Assembly (NCBI GenBank): GCA_947168665.1
Contig: CAMVMX010000002.1
Span: forward strand, 1-64,000
Origin: an uncultured Bacteroidales bacterium
GTDB lineage: Bacteria; Bacteroidota; Bacteroidia; Bacteroidales; P3
DNA length: 64,000 nucleotides
Direction of reading: 5' to 3'
The notes beneath the pieces were generated by a model. The model was not told where the DNA came from. It did not search any database and saw only the letters and a program-made list of their open reading frames with translations. This document shows, one piece after another, positions 7,824-17,148 of the stretch. The stretch's first letter is position 1. Every line of letters starts with the position of its first letter. The position numbers were made by a program, and so were the translations under genes.

Positions 7824-8498
7824 TTATTTGTAGGATTTCAGTTCGAACTGGACTTTGTATTTGCGGTTGGGTTCGGAATATGATGTTCTACTTTTGTAGT
7901 ACGCGTAATTCTCGCGGCATCCATATCCTTTCAGCGAAAAGCTCTTCACCATTCCCGGCTCGATGGTGACGGACTTTGAAAAGTCTTGGTAATCCAGCAT
8001 ATTGCCCGACATGTCGTAGTATATCATTCTCCCTGTCAGTTGAGTGATGGTATGTTCGGTGTTGTTTTTCAAGGCCACAGTGGCATCGCTGCTCACCCAG
8101 TCGTGGGAGTAGTTGGCCAGCGTGACGGCATTGGGGGTGACTGCCCGCTGGGTACTGCTGGCCGAGGGTGCTGCAGCCACAGGGGCGGCTACGGGCTGTG
8201 CGGTAGTTTTCTGCTGCGGGGCAGTGCGGGACGGGGACTTGCCTTTCAGCTGGTTTACCTCTTGGCGCAGCTGTTTAACCTCCTGTTGCAGGGCTCGCCA
8301 CTCGCTTTCTGGTACGGTGATGGCTTCGTCGTCGCTGAAAACCTCCTCGGCATATTCACTCTCGTCATCGGTAGAATCCTCCCAGCGGATTAATCCAGTT
8401 GCCCAAAACAGGAGGACAAGAATCAATACTCCGGCAAGCACAAGCAGGAGGCGTTTGGGCTTGTTGCTTTCTTTCCTTTCAAAGCGGTCGTCGTTCAT
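7824..8498 (-). CDS. Membrane-anchored hypothetical protein with coiled coil
   Basis: 224 aa. A short basic cytoplasmic N-terminus is followed by one transmembrane segment ([20 protein letters not shown]), an acidic stretch, a coiled coil ([20 protein letters not shown]), a Pro/Ala/Thr linker, and a C-terminal beta-rich domain of about 95 residues resembling FxLYD-type domains. Probably inner-membrane anchored with a periplasmic domain. A promoter box lies at 8582-8591. Confidence 0.65.
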   Translation of the reverse strand: MNDDRFERKESNKPKRLLLVLAGVLILVLLFWATGLIRWEDSTDDESEYAEEVFSDDEAITVPESEWRALQQEVKQLRQEVNQLKGKSPSRTAPQQKTTAQPVAAPVAAAPSASSTQRAVTPNAVTLANYSHDWVSSDATVALKNNTEHTITQLTGRMIYYDMSGNMLDYQDFSKSVTIEPGMVKSFSLKGYGCRENYAYYKSRTSYSEPNRKYKVQFELKSYK

Positions 8499-8581
8499 GG
8501 TGGTGGTTTTTAGGATGTTTTGTCGGTCAGTTCATTGTGGCGGGCAGGGTCGGGGAATGTGGCTGCTCCCGGCTTCCACGT

Positions 8582-8591
8582 TGCAAAGATA
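8582..8591 (-). promoter_or_regulatory. Promoter -7 element TATCTTTGCA
   Basis: Minus-strand TATCTTTGCA about 85 nt upstream of the 8498 start. Confidence 0.6.
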
Positions 8592-8606
8592 CACTTTTTT
8601 TTCGAA

Positions 8607-9473
8607 TCAGGCATTGTGTTTTGCTGCCAATTCTGCATGGGTGTCTAAGAGCCGTTGGAAATCGTAGTCTGTCTTGATTATTTGCAGGATGAGCCGCACC
8701 ACATTGTAGATGTCTTTCCCTTCAGAGTAGTCGGCGGCGCAGGCAAAATTGGCACGCTCCTCGTTGATGAGGCGCATGGCGGTGTCGCGTTTCTTGGGGC
8801 TGTTGTAGACGGCGATAGAGTGGCCGCCATGCTGTTTGACCATCTTCATGCAGGGGATGTCCGTTTCACCGTCGCCGAAATAAATCATCCGCTCAAAGGG
8901 GATGCGGCGTTCGCGTTCAGGTATGAACTGATTCACTTTCGAGTTGTCGCTCACCTCGCTGATTCCTTTGTTTATCTTGAAAAGGAACTGGGTCTTGGCG
9001 GTGTAGTCCACAGCCACGGCCGGCCAGTTGGCTACGCCGTCGATGTCGTAAAGGAAAGAGCAGGCATAGATGTTTTCGAACTCGTGGGCGATCGGTGTGC
9101 CTTCAATCATCTCTTTCAGCCCCGAGGAGATGATGAAATGCTTGATGTTCAGCCCAAGGCTGGCTCCATAGTCGTTGATGGTGCCGAACCACTCCTCAAC
9201 TCCGGGAAACAGTTCAATCTGCCCCCCAAACTCTACAAACGATTCACGTCTGAGGCCGATTTCACGGTATTTGGCTTCCTTCAGCATCCGGCTCATATAG
9301 CATAATATCTCGCTGGCATCGTTCTTTGTGGCCATGTCGTGCACCTCTCTCCAGAAGTCGGCCGCGTTCATCCCGATAGCCTGCACAAATCCAAATTCCT
9401 GCATGTTGCCGGGCGAAAGCGTCCCGTCAAAATCATAAATCAGCGCAACCTCGATGTGTCTTTTTTTCGACAT
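8607..9473 (-). CDS. HAD-superfamily phosphatase
   Basis: 288 aa. Motif I is IYDFDGTLSP (nucleophile Asp near residue 14), motif II is IISSGL, and motif IV is YFGDGETDIPCMKM. The arrangement resembles phosphoserine phosphatase-like HAD enzymes with a helical cap between motifs I and II. Probably a cytoplasmic phosphomonoesterase of unknown substrate. Single gene with no obvious operon partner. Confidence 0.85.
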   Translation of the reverse strand: MSKKRHIEVALIYDFDGTLSPGNMQEFGFVQAIGMNAADFWREVHDMATKNDASEILCYMSRMLKEAKYREIGLRRESFVEFGGQIELFPGVEEWFGTINDYGASLGLNIKHFIISSGLKEMIEGTPIAHEFENIYACSFLYDIDGVANWPAVAVDYTAKTQFLFKINKGISEVSDNSKVNQFIPERERRIPFERMIYFGDGETDIPCMKMVKQHGGHSIAVYNSPKKRDTAMRLINEERANFACAADYSEGKDIYNVVRLILQIIKTDYDFQRLLDTHAELAAKHNA

Positions 9474-9559
9474 GGATTCAGAATGTTTTAGTTCAAATGT
9501 TGTGTTTTTATTTTGTGATTATATTGTGAAAGAAAGTAAATGCTGTTTTAAGATGATAG

Positions 9560-9769
9560 TCAGCAAGGCGTGTCGATCACGTCTTTGCCTATCTCCCGTT
9601 TTGCACCCTCCTGCATCATCACCACCTTCTGCACCCCTTCGCCCCAATGGTAGGTGGAGAAGAGCCTCTCCCTGCCGAGGAAGCCCAGCCCCTTGTCCCA
9701 CATCCGTTGGAACTGGGTGCTCTCCACCGTCAGCGTGAAATCGTCGTGTATGATGCGCAGGAGGTCCAT
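9560..9769 (-). CDS. Possible small hypothetical protein
   Basis: 69 aa (MDLLRIIHDDFTLTVESTQF...). Not recognised. Composition is protein-like (balanced charge, aromatic residues) and there is no overlapping better gene, so it may be a real small gene or a fragment. Two hairpin repeats lie about 95-165 bp upstream. Low confidence. Confidence 0.35.
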   Translation of the reverse strand: MDLLRIIHDDFTLTVESTQFQRMWDKGLGFLGRERLFSTYHWGEGVQKVVMMQEGAKREIGKDVIDTPC

Positions 9770-9862
9770 GTAACAATTCTCGTGTTATTTTTTTCTCGAA
9801 AACTTAACATGACAGCAATTACGTGTTAAAGAAAACGATATTTCTTAACATGAAGCAGAAAT

Positions 9863-9892
9863 ATGTACCCGAATACCTGTTTTTGAGTACAT
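9863..9892. repeat. 30-bp inverted repeat, copy 1 of a tandem pair
   Basis: ATGTACCCGAA and its near-complement TTTGAGTACAT flank an 8-nt loop. A second, more perfect copy begins 42 bp further on. Confidence 0.75.
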
Positions 9893-9904
9893 GTTCATAG
9901 GAAT

Positions 9905-9934
9905 ATGTACCCGAATTCGAGTTTTCGGGTACAT
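9905..9934. repeat. 30-bp inverted repeat, copy 2
   Basis: ATGTACCCGAA, 8-nt loop, TTCGGGTACAT: a perfect 11-bp stem. With copy 1 this makes two direct tandem hairpins between the 69-aa ORF and the nuclease-helicase pair. Candidates are a paired operator or a terminator region. Confidence 0.8.
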
Positions 9935-9984
9935 GTTTGCTATAAAGTGGCATTCATAAGAATTACTCATTTCTGCAAGTTGTT

Positions 9985-10308
9985 TTATGTCCAGTAGCTG
10001 GTGAAGCCGGGGCCTTTCAGTTTATTCAGCATCTCCGTTATCTTGGCGGCGGAGATGCTTTTGGGTTGGGGCTTGTCCTCTTCGGTGGGAGGGATGTGGT
10101 CCTCAATCTGTTCTTTGACCAGTTTTTGCAGCCCCTCCAGTGCATTCTTGGTGCAATCGCTGTCGCCCTCGATGCGGGAGAGAATTTTCATCGAGGTCAT
10201 CTCGTCCAGCGATTGCCACAGCTGGCTCTCCTTGTCCAGTTTCTGCCGGTTCACGGCATACATCAAGAACTCGTTCCTTGTGCGGTAGGCAATCGTATAA
10301 TATTTCAT
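9985..10308 (-). CDS. Hypothetical protein coupled to nuclease-helicase gene
   Basis: 107 aa, not recognised. Largely helical and charged, with a Pro/Lys-rich middle (HIPPTEEDKPQPKS). Its ATG follows the stop of the upstream nuclease-helicase by 3 nt, so the two are one operon and it may be an accessory or regulatory partner. No signal peptide or membrane segment. Confidence 0.6.
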   Translation of the reverse strand: MKYYTIAYRTRNEFLMYAVNRQKLDKESQLWQSLDEMTSMKILSRIEGDSDCTKNALEGLQKLVKEQIEDHIPPTEEDKPQPKSISAAKITEMLNKLKGPGFTSYWT

Positions 10309-10311
10309 TTC

Positions 10312-12411
10312 TTATATCTCAACAATACCAATGGATTTTAAATAATTGTATGTCCCATCATAGAATTCTGGTAGTCTGGTGTGGTCGTTTGGATTACCTG
10401 TTGGAACGCAGATAATCATTCCTTGTCGTGCACGAGTCATTAATACACGATAAGCGTTGATTTGGTAAGATTGGGCTTCGGTAGACCTGATTTTATTCCA
10501 TCTACTACCTTTGAAGGTGTTGTGGTCCCATCCATTTGGAGTATAACGAAAATCCCCGTCCCAAACTAAGCATGTCCAATCCAATTCTAGCCCTTGAATA
10601 TCAAACTCTGTTGCTGCATCTTCCAAAAAAAGTGAAGATCGAACATCCATCTTGTCAGCCAAGAACCAATGTTCTACGTCAGGCTGCAAACGAACGTCAA
10701 TGGCCAGCGGTTTTAGGCGATACGCTTGTGAAGATACAACAATACCATAGCGTTCAGAGCCACGAGCTTTATTCTCAAGCCACCTCTTAGCTCTTTCCAA
10801 ATTTCTTGTTAAAATAAGAGGGTATTTATCTTTGAACTCAATATACAGTTTGTGTGCTTGCTCGATATTTCTATTTAACAAGTAATGTACAAAGTTTGAA
10901 AGATTCTCTGCACGGAACGAACGCATAGAAACGGATAAATGTAGCTGGTCTACCTGTTGCGCATTCTTATTATTTGCTATAAGTTTAGCAACATTACCTT
11001 CTGCATATTCTTTGTCTGTAAGGTGTTTGGAAAGATATACCTTCCAATTGGGGAAAGATTCGTTTACGGCACGGATCCATTCTCCGATACCAGCTTCACC
11101 TGTATTGATTTCTTGTCCACCGCCTACTAGACAAACAATAACTGCCCAGTCTTTTCGCAAGTCTAGAGACCATATCAGAAATTCTGCTTCCGACATCGGA
11201 AAATCTGGAATCTTCTTCATTCCACCTCGACTGCCACCACGAGCTAGCCAGCCTGACAAATGTTCAAAATCCCATGAACGTTGTGCTTCATCAAAGATGG
11301 CAACATGTTCCACCTCGCCGTGTCCTGCTGTTTTGTGTGCAATAGATTTTGTCTCGTCAATCTCCAACCGTCCGTCCTCAATAGGCAGCTTTATTTTTGC
11401 CAGCATATTGGAACGGTATCGATGGATGATTTGGATAAATTGAGACACCTCTCTTTTAGCATCCGTAATATTGCACCTATTGCCCTTCTCGCGTTCCTTG
11501 CGTTGCTTGTCTTTTGCCAGTGCGGCTGTCAATACCGTTACTAAAGGTCTATTGCCGGAAAGGTATACGGCCAGATTGCGATCGTCTGCAGGATTATCCT
11601 CTTCTTTTATAGATTGCTGGATGGCTACATTCAATCCAACAAGAGTTTTACCAGCACCAGGTACACCTGTTACGAAACAAATACTCTTCTCCTTATTTTG
11701 TTTACTCTTTTGGATCACATCTAATACGAACTGTGTAGTTTCTTTAAGTGCAGACCCAGCGGCCTCATGCCGTGTTATATCTTCTACTGAATGATTCAGA
11801 TAAAGTGCACTTGCTGCTTCAATAATAGTCGGTGTAGGCGAATATCGACTTATTGCCCAATTGGCAAAATCCGTTCTATCTGACGGTTTTGCATTCTCAT
11901 GTTCTATTACATTACTGATAACTCTTTGTAAACTGTAAGCATTTGACATTAGCGGATTAAAGATTTTGTCATCATAGATTGAGAATACCAAAGTGTGACT
12001 AACATTTTCAGCATTAGTTGCAACAAGGATAGGTACAATTATGCGATGGTGACTGTCTAAGTGAAAATTCTTTAAATCAAGTGCATAATCCAGTACTTGT
12101 TCCATATCTGACTGTAGATATGAACTTTGCCCTGCCTTAAACTCTATTGTGAATACAATACTTCTAAGCAGCAAAACTACATCAACACGTTTCCCTAATC
12201 GTGGGATGGAGTATTCAAAAATAATTTCAGCGTTTTCATTACTCCAAGGTTTTACAACTTCTTTTAGGATTCTTATTTCTTCTAACCAAGCATACTTCTG
12301 TTCAGATACACTGTTTCCCCCATCCATCGATGCGATCTGTCCGAAAATTGATTCTTCGGATGCATCAATGAACTTTCTCAATGATTCTTTATAAAAGTAT
12401 CTCGTTTCCAT
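10312..12411 (-). CDS. PD-(D/E)XK-like nuclease fused to a DUF2075/Schlafen-like SF1 helicase
   Basis: 699 aa. The N-terminal region has a restriction-like core: D77 in GKRVDVVL, then E90 and K92 in TIEFKAG. Walker A is GVPGAGKT (249-256), with a DUF2075-type helicase body (FDEAQRSWD as motif II, VLMTRARQGM near the C-terminus). It probably acts on nucleic acids. AT-rich composition and position next to a truncated ATPase fragment suggest acquisition. Such nuclease-helicase fusions are frequent in defence regions, but no known system can be named from the sequence alone. Confidence 0.8.
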   Translation of the reverse strand: METRYFYKESLRKFIDASEESIFGQIASMDGGNSVSEQKYAWLEEIRILKEVVKPWSNENAEIIFEYSIPRLGKRVDVVLLLRSIVFTIEFKAGQSSYLQSDMEQVLDYALDLKNFHLDSHHRIIVPILVATNAENVSHTLVFSIYDDKIFNPLMSNAYSLQRVISNVIEHENAKPSDRTDFANWAISRYSPTPTIIEAASALYLNHSVEDITRHEAAGSALKETTQFVLDVIQKSKQNKEKSICFVTGVPGAGKTLVGLNVAIQQSIKEEDNPADDRNLAVYLSGNRPLVTVLTAALAKDKQRKEREKGNRCNITDAKREVSQFIQIIHRYRSNMLAKIKLPIEDGRLEIDETKSIAHKTAGHGEVEHVAIFDEAQRSWDFEHLSGWLARGGSRGGMKKIPDFPMSEAEFLIWSLDLRKDWAVIVCLVGGGQEINTGEAGIGEWIRAVNESFPNWKVYLSKHLTDKEYAEGNVAKLIANNKNAQQVDQLHLSVSMRSFRAENLSNFVHYLLNRNIEQAHKLYIEFKDKYPLILTRNLERAKRWLENKARGSERYGIVVSSQAYRLKPLAIDVRLQPDVEHWFLADKMDVRSSLFLEDAATEFDIQGLELDWTCLVWDGDFRYTPNGWDHNTFKGSRWNKIRSTEAQSYQINAYRVLMTRARQGMIICVPTGNPNDHTRLPEFYDGTYNYLKSIGIVEI

Positions 12412-12533
12412 TTGTTTATATATTTTTTATAGAAGATGTCAAAACAGGACTTCTTTGTAGGGACTGTATGATGTATCCCCCTTCTTGATCCTTTTGGTTT
12501 AATTACTCTATAGTTAGCTTTATAGATAATCAC

Positions 12534-12704
12534 CTATGGCATGTCGGGGTTCGACATGTTCAGGGAAAGGTTGACAGCTTCCAACACCGAACTCTTGCCA
12601 GAGCTGTTCTGCCCCACAAGTATGTTGACGCGCCCCAAGTCATCAATCCTAAGGTGGTCAATGCCCCTGAAATTCTTTATCTCAATGTTTCTGAATCCGT
12701 CCAT
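12534..12704 (-). pseudogene. N-terminal fragment of an OLD/AAA-type ATPase
   Basis: 56 residues from ATG at 12704. FRNIEIKNFRGI and the Walker A LVGQNSSGKSSVLEAVNL are typical of the N-terminus of OLD/SMC-like ATPases. It stops after MSNPDMP, where complete proteins continue for several hundred residues. Upstream of the nuclease-helicase on the same strand; the rest of the gene may have been displaced when that pair arrived. Confidence 0.75.
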
Positions 12705-13206
12705 CTTTGTTGAGTGTTGACTGTTTTCGGTTCGATAATATATAAAATATGCATTTGCAAAGATACGGTTTTTTTTCGGTTCGATGAGTTTTTTTCTTCT
12801 GCTTCTCTGTGTTGTTGCGGGTGAGGGCTTTTGTCTGTTTGGCGATGCAAAGGTACGGACTCATTGTGGTATGGGGCGTGCTGGGGTATCACTTCTGGCT
12901 CTTTTGCCCGAAAGAGGCTCTCTTTTTGGAGGAAGAGACTGTGAGCGGCATTTCTTTTGATGATGGGATGGGTGCGGTGACGGCTCGGAAGGCTGGGTGG
13001 CCCAGGGCGGGGGTGGTTTGAAAATCGTCAAAATGAGCAATGATGCTTTTCTGGAAAAAGGCTTCGCTGTAGCTCTGTCGAAGGTTTGTTGTAGGTTCGT
13101 TTCTACAGGTGATGTACAGCCCCGTTTTCCACCGGCATGCTGCCTTTCGTGATGAAGCCTTTGGGGGTGGCACAATAAAGGGGCTGGTTGTGCGTTTTCT
13201 CTTTAT
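12705..13206. other. Gene-free interval with minus-strand promoter boxes
   Basis: TATCTTTGCA-type (near 12757-12766) and TACCTTTGCA-type (12844-12853) boxes point leftward, probably toward the ATPase fragment. The rest, up to the MATE gene, holds no convincing ORF or RNA. Confidence 0.45.
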
Positions 13207-14541
13207 ATGGCGCAACCAATTAGTCTTTCCGAGCATTTCGGCTACCGCAAGCTGCTACGGTTCACGGTGCCGTCGATGGTGATGATGGTCTTCACCTCCA
13301 TCTACAGCATTGTGGACGGGATGTTTGTGTCCAATTTTGTGGGCAAGACGCCGTTTGCGGCCATCAATCTGGTGATGCCGTTCCTGATGGTGTTGGGGGT
13401 GATAGGCTATATGCTGGGCACTGGTGGCAGTGCACTGGTGGCCAAGCTGCTGGGCGAGGGGCAAGAGCGGAGGGCGAGGCGTGTGTTCTCGCTGCTGGTG
13501 GTGGCGGGAGTGTGTGTGGGCGTGGTGTTCGGGGCTGCGGGCATCGGGCTGTTGCCGAGGGTGTCGGTGTGGCTGGGGGCCGACGAGGCTATGGTGAGCC
13601 ATTGTGTGCAGTATGGCCGCATCATTCTGCTGGCGTTGCCCTTTTTCGTGTTGCAGTATATGTTCCAGTCGCTGATGGTGACGGCGGAGCGACCCAAGCT
13701 GGGGCTGTGGGTGACGGTGGCGGCTGGGCTGATGAATATAGTGCTGGACTTTGTGCTGATTGTAGTCCTTGGCCTGGGGCTGAAGGGTGCGGCATGGGCC
13801 ACGGCGGCGTCGCAGGTGACGGGAGGACTGTTACCGCTGGTTTATTTCCTCTGCCCCAACAGCTCGCGACTGCGGCTGGTGATGCCGGTGATGGACTGGC
13901 GGGCATTGGTGCAGGCTTGTAGCAACGGGCTGAGCGAGTTTTTCGGCAATGTGTCGGGCTCGATTGTGTCGATGTGCTACAACTACCAGCTTATGAAATA
14001 TATAGGCCAGGACGGTGTTTCGGCCTACGGCGTGATTATGTATGTGCAGTTTATCTTCTTCGCCGTTTTTTTAGGCTACACGATGGGGTCGTCGCCCATT
14101 GTGAGTTTCTGCCATGGGGCGCGCAACCACGACGAGCTGCACAACCTCTTTAGTCGCAGCCTCCGCATCATCGGGGCGCTGGGCATCGTGCTCACCGTGG
14201 CCATCGAGCTGCTGGCGTGGCCGCTCACCAAGGCTTTTGTGGGCTACGACCCCGCGCTGTTCGACCTCACGCGTCGGGCGTTCATGATCTATGGGGCGTC
14301 GTATTTGCTGGTGGGGTTCAACTTCTATGCGTCGGCTTTCTTCACGGCGCTGAACAACGGGGTGCTGTCGGCGGTGCTGTCCACGGCGCGAGCCTTGGTG
14401 TTCGAGACGGCGGCGGTGTTTGTGTTGCCGGCTTTGTTTGGGGCAGGGAGCATCTGGTTTTCGGTGGTGGTGGCGGAAGTGCTGTCCCTCGGCCTCTCGG
14501 TCACGCTGCTCGCCACCAACCGCAAGAGATATAATTATTAG
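13207..14541 (+). CDS. MATE family multidrug/cation efflux transporter
   Basis: 444 aa with about twelve hydrophobic segments in two similar halves (first FTVPSMVMMVFTSIYSIVDG, later FFAVFLGYTMGSSPIVSF), typical of MATE transporters. The PSMVMM and SIVDGMFVSN region is characteristic. Probably exports cationic compounds at the inner membrane using an ion gradient. The thioesterase gene begins 12 bp after its stop, so the two may be co-transcribed. Confidence 0.9.
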   Translation: MAQPISLSEHFGYRKLLRFTVPSMVMMVFTSIYSIVDGMFVSNFVGKTPFAAINLVMPFLMVLGVIGYMLGTGGSALVAKLLGEGQERRARRVFSLLVVAGVCVGVVFGAAGIGLLPRVSVWLGADEAMVSHCVQYGRIILLALPFFVLQYMFQSLMVTAERPKLGLWVTVAAGLMNIVLDFVLIVVLGLGLKGAAWATAASQVTGGLLPLVYFLCPNSSRLRLVMPVMDWRALVQACSNGLSEFFGNVSGSIVSMCYNYQLMKYIGQDGVSAYGVIMYVQFIFFAVFLGYTMGSSPIVSFCHGARNHDELHNLFSRSLRIIGALGIVLTVAIELLAWPLTKAFVGYDPALFDLTRRAFMIYGASYLLVGFNFYASAFFTALNNGVLSAVLSTARALVFETAAVFVLPALFGAGSIWFSVVVAEVLSLGLSVTLLATNRKRYNY

Positions 14542-14552
14542 AGATAATCGAT

Positions 14553-14948
14553 ATGAGAACTTATCAGCATGAAGTGAAGTATTATGAGTGCGACCGGATG
14601 GGGATTACGCACCATTCGAATTATGTGCGCATCATGGAGGAGGCCCGGGTGGACTGGATGGACCAGTTGGGTTATGGTTTTGACCGCATGGAGGCCGAGG
14701 GGGTGGTGTCGCCGGTGGTGGAGGTGCAGTGCAGTTATAAGCATTCCACGACGTTTAAGGATGTGATTGATGTGGAGGTGCATGTGGCAGAGATGAGCGC
14801 ACTGAAGATTACGTTTGCCTATACGATGCGGGTGGGCGAGCGGGTGGTGTGCACGGCCCGAAGTGTGCATTGTTTCCTGGAGGGTGGACGGCCTGTGGCG
14901 CTGGCAAAGCGGTTCCCGCAGCTATATGAGGCTATTCAGAATTTGTAA
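14553..14948 (+). CDS. Acyl-CoA thioesterase (YbgC/4HBT family)
   Basis: 131 aa hotdog-fold protein. YYECDRMGITHHSNYVRIMEEARVDWM matches the catalytic region of YbgC-like thioesterases: the Asp in CDRMG and the HHSNY segment. C-terminal VVCTARSVHCFLEGGRPVAL is the closing strand. Hydrolyses acyl-CoA thioesters in the cytoplasm. Follows the MATE gene by 12 bp. Confidence 0.9.
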   Translation: MRTYQHEVKYYECDRMGITHHSNYVRIMEEARVDWMDQLGYGFDRMEAEGVVSPVVEVQCSYKHSTTFKDVIDVEVHVAEMSALKITFAYTMRVGERVVCTARSVHCFLEGGRPVALAKRFPQLYEAIQNL

Positions 14949-15138
14949 ATGTGTAAATTTGTGAATTTGTAAATTTGTGAATGTGTTAGTGTTCTGACCG
15001 CACCAGCCACTAACATATTAGTACATTAACGAATTAACACAATCATAAACGACCGCGCCAGCCACTAACACATTAACGCATTAACGAATTAACACAATCA
15101 TAAACGACCGCGCCAGCCACTAACACATTAACACATTC
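14940..15138. repeat. Tandem repeats between convergent genes
   Basis: A short AT-rich stretch (AATTTGTAAAT/TTTGTGAATG, 14940-14988) is followed by about 2.6 copies of a 55-bp unit, with GACCGCRCCA at 14996, 15051 and 15106. No coding potential. Confidence 0.8.
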
Positions 15139-16002
15139 TCAAAGCTCTTCGTAGTGGTAGGAGACCTGGTCGGCGCAGGTGACGACGAGGTAGGAGGGAG
15201 TGTCTTTCGTTTCGTTGAGGTTGTCGGTCATCACGTAGGGCACTCCGCCCAGGGTGTGCTCCTCTTTGTGGTGGAAATGTCCCATGAGGAATAGGCTGAC
15301 CTGGTGGCGGCTCATGAGGTCGACCAGCTGGTAGTACTCCTCCTCGGGCAGGTTGGCCGCCGGGGTGGTGCTGTAGTTATAACTGGTGCGGAAAAGGCAA
15401 GTGTGGGTGGACACCACCACGTGGCGGTATTCGTCGCGGTGCTGGAGCAGCTCGCGCAGCCATTGCAGCTGGCGCCGTCCGTGGGTGGCGTTGCCACTGT
15501 CAAGGAAGATGAAGAGGTCGGTGGCTCCGCCGAGGGTTTTCACGGCGACGGTATAGGTGGAGGTGTGGAAATATTGCTGGTAGTACTGCTGGCAGTCGAA
15601 ATAGATGTCGTGGTTGCCGATGGCGGTGAAGCAGGTGTCGGCTGCGGAAGGGGTGCGCAGCAGGCTGTCCAGCTGGCGGAAGGGCCGTGGGCCAGGCTCG
15701 TTGGCTATGTCGCCGTTCACGATGCTGAAGAGGCCTGCTGGGTCGGCTCCTTCGGCACGGAGGAAACGCTCCACGCGTTCGGTGTTGCCTTCAAGGTGGA
15801 TGTCGGAGCAGACGTAGATGTTGTAGCTGTCGGGGGCATCGGCTATGACGGTGGCGGGATGTTGCTCGTTCCAGGCCAGCCATTGGGCCACGCGGTCTTC
15901 GGTGTGGGTGCCGCTGGAGAAGAACATGCCCTTGACGTCGAGGCGGTCGCACGACCCCAAGGTGAAGACTATGGCAATGATGAAAATGTTACGTAGTTTC
16001 AT
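15139..16002 (-). CDS. Metallophosphoesterase lipoprotein
   Basis: 287 aa. Signal peptide with lipobox (MKLRNIFIIAIVFTLGSC). Calcineurin-type motifs: CSDIHLEGN, VNGDIAN, IGNHDIYFD, VVSTHT, LMGHFHHKE. Probably a periplasm-facing phosphoesterase anchored in a membrane. Substrate unknown. Convergent with the thioesterase gene. Confidence 0.88.
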   Translation of the reverse strand: MKLRNIFIIAIVFTLGSCDRLDVKGMFFSSGTHTEDRVAQWLAWNEQHPATVIADAPDSYNIYVCSDIHLEGNTERVERFLRAEGADPAGLFSIVNGDIANEPGPRPFRQLDSLLRTPSAADTCFTAIGNHDIYFDCQQYYQQYFHTSTYTVAVKTLGGATDLFIFLDSGNATHGRRQLQWLRELLQHRDEYRHVVVSTHTCLFRTSYNYSTTPAANLPEEEYYQLVDLMSRHQVSLFLMGHFHHKEEHTLGGVPYVMTDNLNETKDTPSYLVVTCADQVSYHYEEL

Positions 16003-16076
16003 GTTGTGTGCTTGTTTCTTTGTTTGTTATGATTTCCTGACCTTTGACTAAAGAGATTTATGCATTGGTCAATGCT

Positions 16077-16808
16077 TTATAATTGTTTGGTGGCGCCGAG
16101 GTGGAGGAACCATCCGTCGTAGGAGGCGGTGAGGTTGAGCGAGCCGACGGGGTGTATGCCCACTTCGGCATAGAGGTCGGCTCCTTTGGGCAGGGTGTAG
16201 AGGGCTTTGGCGCTGAAGAACCAGTTGGCCACACGCTCAATGATGAAGTCGTTGTAGTTGCTCCATCGCAGCCCGATGTTCCAGGCGTGGGGGGTGAGGA
16301 GGTTGTGCCACCATCCTTCGGCGGCAAACATCACGTTCATGGGTTCGAAAACGGTGCCGCGGCCGCCATCGGAGCGCTGGATGAGGGCGGCGGTGTAGCG
16401 GTTGCAGAGGCCGAGATGGAGCTGGATGTGCCGGGCGTGCCAGCCCACTTGCAGGGCGCCGGTAAACTCTTGCAGGTCCAATTGGGGGAAGTGCCGCCAG
16501 AGGTAGCTGTTTCGGAGCGTGAGGCGCCGGCCTTGTGGGGTGGTGAGGAGGGTGGCCTCGCCGCCCAGTTTGGCGGCTATGCGGTTGGAGCTGGCATATT
16601 CGGCCCCGGCTTCAAGGCTGAATGTGGGCGACACGTGCCACGCCAGTTGCAGGGCTCCGCCGCCGATGTCGCCGGTGGCATAGTGGAAATCGTATAAGCC
16701 ATAGCCTGTCAGGGTGAGGCGGTGGCTGGGCAGGGGTGTCTCTTGGCCGATGGCGGGGGTGGCCAGGGCCAGCATCAGGATGAGCGGGAGGGTGTGTTTG
16801 ATGTTCAT
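16077..16808 (-). CDS. Outer-membrane beta-barrel protein, hypothetical
   Basis: About 243 aa from the ATG at 16808, which starts a good signal peptide (MNIKHTLPLILMLALATPAIGQE). The ATG at 16862 would add 18 unlikely residues. Alternating hydrophobic strands ending in WFLHLGATKQL suggest a small outer-membrane barrel. Follows the DUF4298 gene closely. Function unknown. Confidence 0.6.
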   Translation of the reverse strand: MNIKHTLPLILMLALATPAIGQETPLPSHRLTLTGYGLYDFHYATGDIGGGALQLAWHVSPTFSLEAGAEYASSNRIAAKLGGEATLLTTPQGRRLTLRNSYLWRHFPQLDLQEFTGALQVGWHARHIQLHLGLCNRYTAALIQRSDGGRGTVFEPMNVMFAAEGWWHNLLTPHAWNIGLRWSNYNDFIIERVANWFFSAKALYTLPKGADLYAEVGIHPVGSLNLTASYDGWFLHLGATKQL

Positions 16809-16854
16809 GGCGATGGGGCTGTTTGGGGGATGTCGGCGCCGGGTACGGGCGGCA

Positions 16855-17148
16855 TCAAGCATTTGTATTTTGGTTTATGATTTGCTGTATCTCTTGGCGG
16901 AGTTCGTTGTCCCGTTCAAGGAGGTTCCATATTCCGTCCTCGCTCAGCACGCCCCGTTTCAGGTCGTGGGGGAGGAGGCCGCGCTCGTCGTCGGCCAGGT
17001 CGCGGCGGCGCTCGTCGCTGTTGAGGTAGGCGCTGAGCATGGCTATGTCGGGCAGGGTTGCCTGGTAGTCGGCAAGGGCTTTCTCCATGTCGGCCACGGC
17101 TTTCGTGGCGCGGTCCAGGCATTGTTCCATTTCGCGTATTCGTTGCAT
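16855..17148 (-). CDS. DUF4298-type small coiled-coil protein
   Basis: 97 aa. Helical MQRIREMEQCLDRATKAVAD, then LSAYLNSDERRRDLADDERG and LKRGVLSEDGIWNLLERDNEL fit the DUF4298 family of short proteins of unknown function. A TATCTTTGCA box lies about 25 bp upstream (near 17172-17181). The barrel-protein ATG (16808) follows its stop by about 46 bp. Confidence 0.65.
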   Translation of the reverse strand: MQRIREMEQCLDRATKAVADMEKALADYQATLPDIAMLSAYLNSDERRRDLADDERGLLPHDLKRGVLSEDGIWNLLERDNELRQEIQQIINQNTNA

